From: Anaerolineales bacterium
GTDB lineage: Bacteria; Chloroflexota; Anaerolineae; Anaerolineales; Villigracilaceae
Assembly (NCBI GenBank): GCA_020060235.1
Contig: JAGVAO010000188.1
Span: 1 to 33,787 of the forward strand
DNA length: 33,787 nucleotides
Reading direction: 5' to 3'
This document shows, piece after piece, positions 19,580 to 26,601 of this stretch. Numbering within the stretch: position 1 is the stretch's first letter; each line of letters begins with the position of its first letter. A model generated the notes under the pieces. That model saw only the letters and a program-made list of their open reading frames with translations, was not told the origin of the DNA and did not search any database. A program made the translations under genes and the position numbers.

Positions 19580-20434
19580 TTATTCCGTCACCGCCGCAAA
19601 TCCCAGCCCGTTTGGGCCGACGTGTGTGCCTATCAGGCTGGTGACGTTGGTCAGGCCGATTTCGCGCGGGATTTGGCTTCGCGCCTGGCTTTGCATCAGG
19701 CTGTTCAGGAAGTCGCGGGCGCGGCTTTCGGCGTTGGTGTGCAGGATGGACAGCCGCCGCAGTGGGCCGAGGCTGGCGATGAAGTTGAACAGTGCCTCGT
19801 TGGCCTGGCGGGTGGTGCGCGCCGCGCTGATGGGGCGCACGGCCCCCTCGCGCAGTTCCACCACCGGTTTGATGTTCAACAGCCCGCCAATGGTGGTAAT
19901 CGCCGCCGGGACGCGCCCGGAGCGCCGCAGGTAGTCCATGGTGTCGAGGGCGGCAGCCACGCGCACACGCTGGCGGGTCGCGCGGACGGCTTCCAGCGCG
20001 CCATCAAGCCCCAGGCCTTCATTAACAGCCTCGGCGGCGGCCAGTACCTGGAAACCCGTTCCCAGGGTTAGCGAGCCGGATTCGAGCACCGTCACACGCC
20101 CTTCAAAATCGCGCGCCGCGTTGCGCGCAAAGTTGGGAATGCTGGTCAGTTTTTCAGCGGTATGCAGGGAAATAATATGCTCACAGCCCCCCTTGAGCAG
20201 TTTTTCATAGCGTGCGGCAAACTCCGCCGGGGCGGGCGCGGCGGTGCTCGGCGGTTGGCGCATTCCCGGCAGGCGGGCGTAGAACTGTTCGCGGGTCATG
20301 TCGACCCCGTCCACATATTCCCGGCCTTCGATGACCAGGATGGCGGGCACGACTTCGATGGCGTATTTTTCGATAACGTCTGCCGAAAGGTCGCAGGGAG
20401 AGTCGGTGACAAGACCGATGGGGGTTGTTTTCAT
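19580..20434 (-). CDS. DegV family fatty-acid-binding protein (FakB-like)
   Basis: The protein has 284 residues, the usual size for DegV/FakB. FakB proteins hold a fatty acid and present its carboxyl group to FakA for phosphorylation. The family motifs are present: LVTDSPCDLS at the N-terminus, TAAPAPAEF after the first domain, and GTHVGPNGLGFAAV near the C-terminus. The ATG at 20434 was chosen to give the standard MKTTPIGLVTDS start. It lacks a Shine-Dalgarno sequence, and a longer frame to 20500 would run through a terminator hairpin. The gene directly follows fakA on the same strand, which supports a functional pair. Confidence 0.9.
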   Translation of the reverse strand: MKTTPIGLVTDSPCDLSADVIEKYAIEVVPAILVIEGREYVDGVDMTREQFYARLPGMRQPPSTAAPAPAEFAARYEKLLKGGCEHIISLHTAEKLTSIPNFARNAARDFEGRVTVLESGSLTLGTGFQVLAAAEAVNEGLGLDGALEAVRATRQRVRVAAALDTMDYLRRSGRVPAAITTIGGLLNIKPVVELREGAVRPISAARTTRQANEALFNFIASLGPLRRLSILHTNAESRARDFLNSLMQSQARSQIPREIGLTNVTSLIGTHVGPNGLGFAAVTE

Positions 20435-20468
20435 GGGTGTCGGCAATGGGTAATTGGGTGTTGTGATA

Positions 20469-20511
20469 AAAAGAGAGGAGTTCAGAGATTTTCTCCGCAC
20501 TCCTCTCTTTT
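20469..20511 (-). terminator. Intrinsic terminator between fakA and degV
   Basis: Perfect 13-base arms (20469-20481 and 20499-20511) enclose a 17-base loop. On the minus strand the hairpin ends in five T residues. It would end or attenuate transcripts from fakA before the degV gene. The plus strand also has a short T run. Confidence 0.75.
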
Positions 20512-20528
20512 GTCTATTCTACATTATC

Positions 20529-22169
20529 TCACTCAATCGAAATGATGAAGTGGTAGTGCGGCTGGCCGCCTTCCTGCACTTCGATTTCCTGGTTCGGGTA
20601 TTTCTCGCGAATGAGGTCTGCGATACGGTGGGCTTCCTTGTGGGGCATTTCTTCCCCATAAAAGAGGGTGATGAGTTCATAATCGCCCGCGCTGGCTTTT
20701 TCGAGCAATTGCAGCACCGCGCTCTCGACCGATTCGGCAGAGACAGCCAGCTTGCCGTTCAACAGGGCAATCGCCTGGCCTTCCTCGACGTTGACGCCGT
20801 CGATTTCGACCGTGCGCACGGCGACAGTGATTTCACCCGCAGCCACCGAGCCGAGCGCCTTTTCCATGCGCTCGGCGACTTTCTCCAGGTCGCCGTCCGG
20901 GTTCAGGTGCAGCATGGCCGCCAGCCCCTGCGGAACGTTGCGGCTCGGCACAACATGCACTTGCTTGACCGTCACTTCCTTGGCCTGGTTGGCCGCCAGC
21001 ACGATATTCTTGTTATTGGGCAGGATAATAACCTTGTCGGTTGGCAGGTTCTCGAAGGCTTCGAGAATATCCTTGGTCGAGGGGTTCATCGTCTGCCCGC
21101 CGGCCACAATCGCGGTCACGCCCAGGCTGGCAAAAATGCGCGAGAGGCCCAGGCCGGGTGAAACTGTTACCACCGCAATCTGGCCCGGTTCCACATTTGC
21201 CAGTTCAATCTGCGTCGCGCTGGCCTGGCTGCCGATTTCGTCCATCTGCGCCAGCAGGTTTTCCATGGCGACCTTGGTAATCGTGCCGATGTCCATAATG
21301 TAATCAATCGGCTCGTAACGCTTTTCGAGCGGGGTGTGGATGTGCATCCGGTACATCCCTTCCCCCTCGCCCACTTGGATGGATGTACCCATCTCTTCGA
21401 GTTTGGTATAAAACGCCTGCAACTCGAACCCGTTATTCGGGCGGAAATCTACCACCACTTCCCAATCCTGGCCCTCTTCGACTTCTTCCATGGCATTCTC
21501 CAGGTTCATGGCTGAAAGCGGCTGGACGGAAACCAGCGGCGAATCAAGCGGCAGGTCGTCCACATAGCGCAAAATACCTTCTAGGATGAAGAACAAGCCC
21601 TTGCCGCCCGAATCAACCACTCCGGCCTGCTTCAAAACCGGCAGAATTTCAGGTGTTCGCTCCACCGACTCGTCGGCGGCGGCAACAACGATTCGCAGCA
21701 TCTCGCTCAAGCGTTCGGTTTGCCCTACGGCGGCTTCGGCGGCTATCGCAACGTCTTTGATAACGGTCAGGATGGTTCCCTCGACCGGGCGCACAACCCC
21801 TTTATAGGCTGTGTCGCGGGCCTCGGCAAAAGCGCGCGCCATTGCGGGCGTATCAATCACTTCGACCCCGTGCAGGCCGCGCGCAAAACCGCGCCAAATC
21901 TGCGAAAGGATGACGCCCGAGTTGCCGCGCGCGCCCATCAGCGCGCCCTGAGCCACCGCCGAAGCCATTTGCCCGGCATTGTGGTGCCCCGCGCTGGCAA
22001 TTTCGTTATAAGCGGCTTGCATGGTTAAAAGCATATTCGTGCCGGTGTCACCGTCCGGCACAGGGAAGACATTCAGCGCGTTCACAGTTTGGTGATTGAC
22101 ACGCAGCCAGGCCAGTCCGGCCTCTACCAGTCTTTTGAATTCGAGGCCGTCTACGGGCTTCTTACTCAT
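20529..22169 (-). CDS. fakA: Fatty acid kinase catalytic subunit FakA (YloV, DAK2 domain)
   Basis: The protein has 546 residues, as expected for YloV/FakA. The N-terminal DhaL-type kinase domain (about 8-200) has the magnesium-binding motif NVFPVPDGDTGTNM and the nucleotide-binding ALMGARGNSGVILSQ. The middle region contains DSGGKGLFFILEG, and the C-terminal half is the conserved YloV/EDD-type domain with ILPNNKNI, the segment that docks FakB. FakA with FakB makes acyl-phosphate from exogenous fatty acids for phospholipid synthesis. The ATG at 22169 has GGAG about ten bases upstream, whereas a start seven codons earlier gives a non-conserved extension. YloU lies just upstream and the FakB candidate just downstream. 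Confidence 0.94.
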   Translation of the reverse strand: MSKKPVDGLEFKRLVEAGLAWLRVNHQTVNALNVFPVPDGDTGTNMLLTMQAAYNEIASAGHHNAGQMASAVAQGALMGARGNSGVILSQIWRGFARGLHGVEVIDTPAMARAFAEARDTAYKGVVRPVEGTILTVIKDVAIAAEAAVGQTERLSEMLRIVVAAADESVERTPEILPVLKQAGVVDSGGKGLFFILEGILRYVDDLPLDSPLVSVQPLSAMNLENAMEEVEEGQDWEVVVDFRPNNGFELQAFYTKLEEMGTSIQVGEGEGMYRMHIHTPLEKRYEPIDYIMDIGTITKVAMENLLAQMDEIGSQASATQIELANVEPGQIAVVTVSPGLGLSRIFASLGVTAIVAGGQTMNPSTKDILEAFENLPTDKVIILPNNKNIVLAANQAKEVTVKQVHVVPSRNVPQGLAAMLHLNPDGDLEKVAERMEKALGSVAAGEITVAVRTVEIDGVNVEEGQAIALLNGKLAVSAESVESAVLQLLEKASAGDYELITLFYGEEMPHKEAHRIADLIREKYPNQEIEVQEGGQPHYHFIISIE

Positions 22170-22226
22170 ACAATAAGTTCTCCTCTCCAACCAGTGGTGT
22201 TTCGCTTGTTAGGGTTGCGACAACCA

Positions 22227-22583
22227 CTAATCGGGGTTGCTGACGCGTAATCCCTGCACATGCACATTGACGTTGTGAACATGCAGGCCAATGATTTTTT
22301 CAACCTGGAAGCGCACCGCATTGGCAACGCTTTGCGCCACCGTCGAAATGCGCGTGCCAAATTCGACGATGACATAAATGTCGATATCCAGTTTCTCGCC
22401 ATCGAACCGAACGTTAACGCCCCGGGTCGGTTCGCGCGTGATGGTGGCCGCAATGCCTTCAGCCAGGTTTTTTGGCGCCAGCCCCACCACCCCGTACGAT
22501 TGCAAGGTGGCGTGGTAGGCAATGGTCGCCACGGCGTTGGGCGCAATATGGATGCTTCCCAGTGTCGTTTTTTCCTGTCCCAT
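22227..22583 (-). CDS. yloU: Asp23/YloU family protein
   Basis: The protein has 118 residues. The family features are the N-terminal GSIHIAPNAVATIAYHATLQSYGVVGL, followed by GVNVRFDGEKLDIDIYVIVEFGTRI and VQGLRVSN at the end. The function is not firmly known; members are small soluble proteins linked to envelope stress and often sit beside fakA. AAAGGA lies about eight bases before the ATG. It is about 57 bases upstream of fakA on the same strand and divergent from rpmB. Confidence 0.9.
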   Translation of the reverse strand: MGQEKTTLGSIHIAPNAVATIAYHATLQSYGVVGLAPKNLAEGIAATITREPTRGVNVRFDGEKLDIDIYVIVEFGTRISTVAQSVANAVRFQVEKIIGLHVHNVNVHVQGLRVSNPD

Positions 22584-22619
22584 AGTATTTTTTCCTTTGC
22601 TGTTTTAATAACACTTCTC

Positions 22620-22648
22620 TTGTAGAAGGATACGATTTATGTTAGAAT
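22620..22648 (+). promoter_or_regulatory. Sigma70-like promoter for rpmB
   Basis: TTGTAG (22620-22625) and TAGAAT (22643-22648) are separated by 17 bases. The -10 box matches the consensus at five positions and the -35 at three. The leader to the ATG at 22704 would be about 48 bases and contains the AAGGAAA ribosome site. Confidence 0.55.
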
Positions 22649-22703
22649 AACGCGCCTGTCAAAAAGAACCCCTGCAATTATAGCAAGAAAGGAAAGTTTA
22701 CAG

Positions 22704-22886
22704 ATGGCTAAATGCGCACATTGCGGTAAAACCACCACTTTCGGACACAATCGCTCGTTCTCACAGCGCGCGACCAATCGCAAATTTTTGCCCAACCTGC
22801 AAAAAGTGACGATGTACGAAAATGGCCGCAAACTCCAGAAGTCCCTTTGCACCAAGTGCATTCGCACAATGGTCAAAACCGCTTAA
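22704..22886 (+). CDS. rpmB: Large subunit ribosomal protein bL28
   Basis: The protein has 60 residues. The L28 core is plain: MAKCAHCGKTTTFGHNRSFS, then TNRKFLPNLQKV and an end in KSLCTKCIRTMVK. Two CxxC pairs (Cys4/Cys7 and a pair near residues 49-52) mark it as the zinc-binding form. It binds 23S rRNA in the 50S subunit. AAGGAAA provides the ribosome site. It is the only plus-strand gene in this cluster and has its own promoter and terminator. Confidence 0.97.
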   Translation: MAKCAHCGKTTTFGHNRSFSQRATNRKFLPNLQKVTMYENGRKLQKSLCTKCIRTMVKTA

Positions 22887-22911
22887 TTACACACGACCTT
22901 GCGAAAACGAG

Positions 22912-22942
22912 AGTCACGGTTCAGGCCGTGATTTTTGTTTTT
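22912..22942 (+). terminator. Intrinsic terminator of rpmB
   Basis: A six-base stem TCACGG/CCGTGA with a six-base loop is followed on the plus strand by TTTTTGTTTTT. It begins about 25 bases after the rpmB stop codon. Confidence 0.85.
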
Positions 22943-22944
22943 AA

Positions 22945-22978
22945 GCGCCAGGATGAATCCCGTCAAATTGCCTGGCGC
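22945..22978 (-). terminator. Inverted repeat after rpe
   Basis: Eight-base arms GCGCCAGG and CCTGGCGC enclose 18 bases. It lies about 20 bases after the end of rpe on the minus strand. Only a weak T-containing stretch follows, so it is a possible but unproven terminator between two convergent genes. Confidence 0.4.
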
Positions 22979-22998
22979 AATGCAAGCGCGTTTTGCCG

Positions 22999-23667
22999 TT
23001 AAATCAGCAACTCGCGCAGCGCCCTCACCCCGGCCTGGATACCGTCTCGATGGTTAAAAACCGCATTTCCGGCCACGAACGCGTCCGCGCCGGCTGCCCG
23101 CAAACGGGGCAGGGTCTCGGCTGAAACGCCGCCGTCCACCTCCAGCCAGGCCGTCGAACCAATTTCATCCAGCATCCGGCGGATTTCAGCAATCTTGCCC
23201 AAACTGGCCTCGATGAACTTTTGCCCGCCAAAACCGGGGTTGACGGTCATCACCAGCACCAGGTCGACCATTGGCAAAATCTCTTTCAGCGCAGCCGCCG
23301 GGGTTGCCGGGTTCAACGTCACACCCGGCAAAACGCCCAATTCCCGAATTTGCTCCAGGGTGCGGTGCAGGTGCGGGCAGGTTTCGACATGCACGGTCAG
23401 GCGGTTGGCCCCGGCGCTGGCAAAGGCCTCCAGCATCAATTCCGGTTTTTCGACCATCAGGTGCACGTCAAGGGGCAGGTCGGTGGCGCGGCGACAGGCC
23501 TCGACGATGAGCGGCCCAAAGGTCAGGTTCGGCACAAAGTGGCCGTCCATCACATCCACATGAATCCAATCTGCCCCGGCTTGCTGGCAGGCGGCAACTT
23601 GCTCACCCAGGTGGGAAAAATCGGCTGAGAGAATGGACGGGGCTAAAACCGGCGTTTTTGGGGGCAT
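22999..23667 (-). CDS. rpe: Ribulose-phosphate 3-epimerase
   Basis: The protein has 222 residues, the full normal length. It interconverts ribulose 5-phosphate and xylulose 5-phosphate in the pentose phosphate pathway. The TIM-barrel signature motifs are all present: LAPSILSADF, HVDVMDGHFVPNLTFG, LDVHLMV, MTVNPGFGGQKF and EVDGGV. Catalytic Asp residues lie in the DVMDG and VDGG segments and metal-binding His residues in HVDV and DVHLMV. Its ATG overlaps the stop of the kinase gene by one base, so the two are translationally coupled. Confidence 0.97.
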   Translation of the reverse strand: MPPKTPVLAPSILSADFSHLGEQVAACQQAGADWIHVDVMDGHFVPNLTFGPLIVEACRRATDLPLDVHLMVEKPELMLEAFASAGANRLTVHVETCPHLHRTLEQIRELGVLPGVTLNPATPAAALKEILPMVDLVLVMTVNPGFGGQKFIEASLGKIAEIRRMLDEIGSTAWLEVDGGVSAETLPRLRAAGADAFVAGNAVFNHRDGIQAGVRALRELLI

Positions 23668-24770
23668 CAGGGAAGCGGGGAAGTCCAGTTGTAGTAAATG
23701 AACATCCAGAAAGGTATCAGGCCGCCGACGGCCATCAGGGCAATCAGCCCCAATACAACCGAAAGCCAGTCGAAATCGAGAAAATCGTCTTCGACCACCT
23801 CGGCGGGGGAGGCGTTGACCGGCGTGGGCGTTACCACCGGGCGCGGCGCAGGCCGGACGACTTGCGGCGTGCGCGCAGGCGTTACCGTGACGGGTTGCTC
23901 CGCCGGCTGCGAAACCGGCTCGACCAGCGCGACAGCGGGCGATTTTCGCGCCGCGCCAAAGTTCATCAGCACGCGTCCCAACTGGTCGGCAGTGCGGTAG
24001 CGGGCCGAAGGCTCTTTGGAAAGCACTTTAAGGATGATTTGTTCGAGTTCGGGGTTGATGGCCGGGTTGAGTTGTCCGGGCGGAATTGGGTTGGCCTCGC
24101 GGTGCAGTTGGGCCAGTTTTTCGGCTGTTTTGGCTACGAAAGGCGGGCGGCCTGTCAGCAGTTCATACATCACCACGCCCAGCGAATAGACATCCGAGGC
24201 GGGCGAGGGGGCCTGCCCGGCAGCTTGTTCGGGCGAGAAGTAGAGCGGCGACCCCCAGACCACGTCGGTCTGCTCATCGGGGTGGATGCTCGCAATCGCG
24301 CGTGCAATACCGAAGTCGGTGACTTTCAAACGCTGGTCGGGCGAAACCAGCATGTTGTGCGGCTTGACGTCGCAATGCACCAGCCCGGCGCGGTGGGCAT
24401 AGCCCAGCCCGGCGCAGGCCTGCACAATCAACGGCAGGGCGTCTTCGAGTTTGAAGCGGCCCAGGTTTTCCATCATGGTTTTCAGGTTTGTGCCGGGCAC
24501 GTGTTCCATGATGAGATACAGGTAGCCCTGGTCGAAACCAAAATCATGCACGGTGACGATGTTGGGGTGCGACAGGTTGGCAGCCGCCCTGGCCTCCTGC
24601 CTGAAACGGGCCTGGAACTCAGGGTCTGCCGAGTAGTCGGAGCGCAAGACCTTGACCGCCACAAACCGCTCCAGCATCAGGTCGCGGGCGCGGTAAACCT
24701 GCGCCATGCCGCCAGTGCCGAGCGGTTCAATCAGTTGGTATCGGTTGCTGAGCAGGGCTGTTTCTGTCAT
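23667..24770 (-). CDS. Hanks-type Ser/Thr protein kinase with a C-terminal membrane helix
   Basis: The protein has 367 residues. The kinase domain (about 11-275) has the glycine loop LGTGGMAQVY, Lys40 in VAVKVL, the catalytic loop HCDVKPHN with Asp134, and DFG at 152-154. The residue before the catalytic Asp is Cys, not Arg, so it is a non-RD kinase, whose activity is less dependent on activation-loop phosphorylation. A Pro/Thr-rich linker (about 280-330) precedes one membrane helix (about 338-360) and only a few outer residues. The PASTA repeats of PrkC/PknB are absent. The start has no Shine-Dalgarno sequence, but a TATAAT lies seven bases upstream. rpe follows directly. Confidence 0.93.
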   Translation of the reverse strand: MTETALLSNRYQLIEPLGTGGMAQVYRARDLMLERFVAVKVLRSDYSADPEFQARFRQEARAAANLSHPNIVTVHDFGFDQGYLYLIMEHVPGTNLKTMMENLGRFKLEDALPLIVQACAGLGYAHRAGLVHCDVKPHNMLVSPDQRLKVTDFGIARAIASIHPDEQTDVVWGSPLYFSPEQAAGQAPSPASDVYSLGVVMYELLTGRPPFVAKTAEKLAQLHREANPIPPGQLNPAINPELEQIILKVLSKEPSARYRTADQLGRVLMNFGAARKSPAVALVEPVSQPAEQPVTVTPARTPQVVRPAPRPVVTPTPVNASPAEVVEDDFLDFDWLSVVLGLIALMAVGGLIPFWMFIYYNWTSPLP

Positions 24771-24777
24771 TGTTGAA

Positions 24778-24783
24778 ATTATA
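24778..24783 (-). promoter_or_regulatory. -10 element placed for a leaderless kinase mRNA
   Basis: A perfect TATAAT ends eight bases before the A of the kinase start codon. Transcription would therefore start at or next to the ATG. No recognisable -35 box is seen at the normal spacing. Confidence 0.5.
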
Positions 24784-24839
24784 CCCGTAACGCCTGTAAT
24801 TTGCGCGGCATGATCTATTGTCTAAAAACGAGGACAGGC

Positions 24840-25301
24840 TTATCGAAAAGTGGCTGCGCTGACAATTGAAAAAATGTCACTGCCGTTGCGAATTTTTTGA
24901 AACAAATGAAGGTTGATAATGCCATCGGGGTAATTTGTCTTTTCCTGTATCATTATCAGTTCGGTTATGACCAATAAAAATTCGGCAGAATACTCTCCGT
25001 ATCTGCCCAATTCTTGAAATTTTTCAACCTGAATCGGGGCAAAAATTTGCAAGTTTGGCGGGAAGTTCGTCGAGGGAAAAACCTTCATAATAATGTTCTC
25101 AATTACATGGTCAAGCAAATCATTGGTGAGATATAAATTACCCGTCCGTTTTGCGAACAAATCAACCACAAGATGAATATGTTTTGGGGTTCTCAGCCTT
25201 TTCCCCGGTTCACGATATTTGACAATGAAATCATTTGGCGATTTGCTGCCCGGCTCAATATGGATTTCAACCTGGTCTTGCGTAACATAGACGATGGGCA
25301 T
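24840..25301 (-). CDS. Unrecognised protein downstream of an XRE regulator
   Basis: The protein has 153 residues and I do not recognise its family. The N-terminal part alternates short strands (VYVTQDQVEIHIEPGS, then NDFIVKYREPG) and has the phrase TPKHIHLVVDLFAKR. The middle looks helical, and the C-terminus ends IFSIVSAATFR. No membrane helix, signal peptide or PD-(D/E)xK-like nuclease motif is evident. AGGA precedes the ATG, which follows the XRE stop codon by nine bases, so the two form an operon. Codon and base use are AT-richer than the flanking genes, as in the methyltransferase gene nearby. It could be a partner of the restriction-modification type module. Confidence 0.75.
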   Translation of the reverse strand: MPIVYVTQDQVEIHIEPGSKSPNDFIVKYREPGKRLRTPKHIHLVVDLFAKRTGNLYLTNDLLDHVIENIIMKVFPSTNFPPNLQIFAPIQVEKFQELGRYGEYSAEFLLVITELIMIQEKTNYPDGIINLHLFQKIRNGSDIFSIVSAATFR

Positions 25302-25310
25302 GGTATTTTC

Positions 25311-25526
25311 CTACTCTTCCGGCAAAAAATAAGGCAGGGATTTGTTGTATAGCTTTGCAAAGGCTTCAAGTTCGAAAATATCCAATCGCCTTTGGCCTGT
25401 TTCGCATCGGGAAATATAAGATTGGGTTTTGTTTAGTTTTTCCGCGACTTGTTCCTGACTCATTCCCAGAGACTCTCTTAAGTTACGAAGTTTTACTGCT
25501 ATCTGGTCGAAATTCGTATTTGCCAT
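25311..25526 (-). CDS. Short XRE-family transcriptional regulator
   Basis: The protein has 71 residues, consisting of one helix-turn-helix domain. The HTH is read at about 16-45, LRESLGMSQEQVAEKLNKTQ followed by SYISRCETGQRR, the Cro/C1 signature. The size and context match controller (C) proteins of restriction-modification systems, which repress or activate from symmetric operators. A dyad TTATGC-N7-GCATAA lies 12 bases upstream of its ATG, and the same dyad lies before the methyltransferase gene. It therefore probably regulates itself and the methyltransferase. The ribosome site is weak. Confidence 0.9.
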   Translation of the reverse strand: MANTNFDQIAVKLRNLRESLGMSQEQVAEKLNKTQSYISRCETGQRRLDIFELEAFAKLYNKSLPYFLPEE

Positions 25527-25537
25527 ATTGGAAACTC

Positions 25538-25556
25538 TTATGCGAAAAGTGCATAA
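25538..25556. promoter_or_regulatory. Operator dyad upstream of the XRE gene
   Basis: Perfect six-base arms TTATGC and GCATAA are separated by seven bases. It lies 12 bases before the XRE start codon, in the likely promoter region. The same arms and spacing recur at 26505-26523. Autoregulation by the XRE protein is inferred. Confidence 0.7.
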
Positions 25557-25560
25557 AAAT

Positions 25561-25588
25561 AAAATCGCCCCATATTAGGGGCGATTTT
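25561..25588 (-). terminator. Intrinsic terminator after the Dam gene
   Basis: Perfect 11-base arms (25561-25571 and 25578-25588) enclose a six-base loop, with T-rich tails on both strands (TTTTATTTTT on the minus strand). It separates the methyltransferase gene from the XRE unit. The XRE gene therefore needs its own promoter. Confidence 0.8.
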
Positions 25589-25607
25589 TGGAATAAAAAA
25601 TGTGTGG

Positions 25608-26492
25608 CTATGGCCCATAGTTTGTTACCACCAGTTCGCTAATTTTTCCGCGCCTTTCGGGCTTTGAATTGATTGCGCGCGAGGCTTTAACCTCAACACA
25701 ATAAAAATCCTTATATAGATTCAAAACAGTGTCTACCCAAGAATTACTCAGTATTACCATACAGCCACGTTTATCCAGTTCCCGAAAAATACCAGCCAGT
25801 TCTTTTTGCTCCTGCTCTCCGAAAGGTTTTTCTGTATAACTGGTAAAGCTGGATGTTTTTGAAAATGGAGCATAGGGTGGGTCAAAGTAGATAAAATCTC
25901 CCGCTTGCGCCCAGTTTAAAATTTCTCGAAAATCTACTGCATCCAAGCTGACATCTTGCAAGGCCAGACTGGCATTTTTCAATTCTTCGACATCAAAAAT
26001 AGTCGGGTCTTTGTAACTTCCCATTGGGACGTTGAATTGGCCGGAACGATTGACACGGTAGAGACCATTGAAACAAGTCTTGTTAAGGTAAATAAACCGC
26101 GCTGCGCGATCAATAGATGAAAGGTGTTGGACTTTCAAGGCGCGAGTATGATAGTAATATTCTTTGTCGTGTTTTTCCCGATGAGTGGATAGTTTCTCGA
26201 TTAGTTCATTGACGTTATCGCGCACAACAGCGTAACAATTGATTAGTTCAGTATTGCTGTCTGTTAACCTGGCATCTGTAAAAAGAAGGCTTCTTTTCTC
26301 TCGCAAGGTAAACAAGTGCCAGTAAACCGCTGCACTGCCGGTAAATGGCTCGCCGTAACGCGAAAAATTTTTCGGGAGCAGCGGGGTTAATTGCTCCAAT
26401 AATTGTGATTTTCCGCCAGCCCATTTCAGGAAGGGTTTTGGGAAAATGCGCTGTACCTGAATTTCAAACAATAAAGGTTGGCTAAGGGTCAT
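25608..26492 (-). CDS. Dam-family DNA adenine N6-methyltransferase (D12 class)
   Basis: The protein has 294 residues, a normal length for Dam/M.DpnM-type enzymes that methylate adenine using S-adenosylmethionine. Motif I is FLKWAGGKSQL (about 19-29). The catalytic motif IV is YFDPPYAPF (about 199-207). The family motifs GEPFTGSAAVYWHL and FNVPMGSYKDP are also present. GATC is the usual target of this class, which is inference here. No matching endonuclease was recognised in the neighbourhood. The promoter carries the XRE operator dyad. The gene is AT-richer than most neighbours, suggesting horizontal acquisition. Confidence 0.95.
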   Translation of the reverse strand: MTLSQPLLFEIQVQRIFPKPFLKWAGGKSQLLEQLTPLLPKNFSRYGEPFTGSAAVYWHLFTLREKRSLLFTDARLTDSNTELINCYAVVRDNVNELIEKLSTHREKHDKEYYYHTRALKVQHLSSIDRAARFIYLNKTCFNGLYRVNRSGQFNVPMGSYKDPTIFDVEELKNASLALQDVSLDAVDFREILNWAQAGDFIYFDPPYAPFSKTSSFTSYTEKPFGEQEQKELAGIFRELDKRGCMVILSNSWVDTVLNLYKDFYCVEVKASRAINSKPERRGKISELVVTNYGP

Positions 26493-26503
26493 CTCATTAC
26501 CTG

Positions 26504-26524
26504 TTTATGCAATTATGGCATAAA
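26504..26524. promoter_or_regulatory. Operator dyad over the Dam promoter
   Basis: Seven-base arms TTTATGC and GCATAAA are separated by seven bases. The predicted -10 box (26512-26517) lies inside the spacer. Bound XRE protein would block RNA polymerase, so repression is the simplest reading. A further half-site TTTATGC occurs at 26561-26567. Confidence 0.7.
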
Positions 26525-26540
26525 ACCTTTTTTTTTACAA
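26512..26540 (-). promoter_or_regulatory. Sigma70-like promoter of the Dam gene
   Basis: On the minus strand TTGTAA (26535-26540) and CATAAT (26512-26517) are spaced 17 bases apart. A run of nine A residues fills part of the spacer. The transcript start is expected near 26505, about 13 bases before the ATG. Confidence 0.5.
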
Positions 26541-26584
26541 ACAAAAATCCCTGCGCGCATTTTATGCAAGGTTGGGGGCAATTC

Positions 26585-26593
26585 TGGTATCAT
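26585..26593 (+). promoter_or_regulatory. Extended -10 promoter placed for a leaderless transcript
   Basis: TGG followed by TATCAT forms an extended -10 element (TGn plus a five of six match). It ends nine bases before the ATG at 26602, and no Shine-Dalgarno sequence is present. Confidence 0.45.
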
Positions 26594-26601
26594 TCCGCTA
26601 T

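Noticed and set aside
23658-24776. Plus-strand open frame of 372 codons
   Set aside because: It is the mirror of the Ser/Thr kinase gene in GC-rich sequence. All kinase motifs are on the minus strand.
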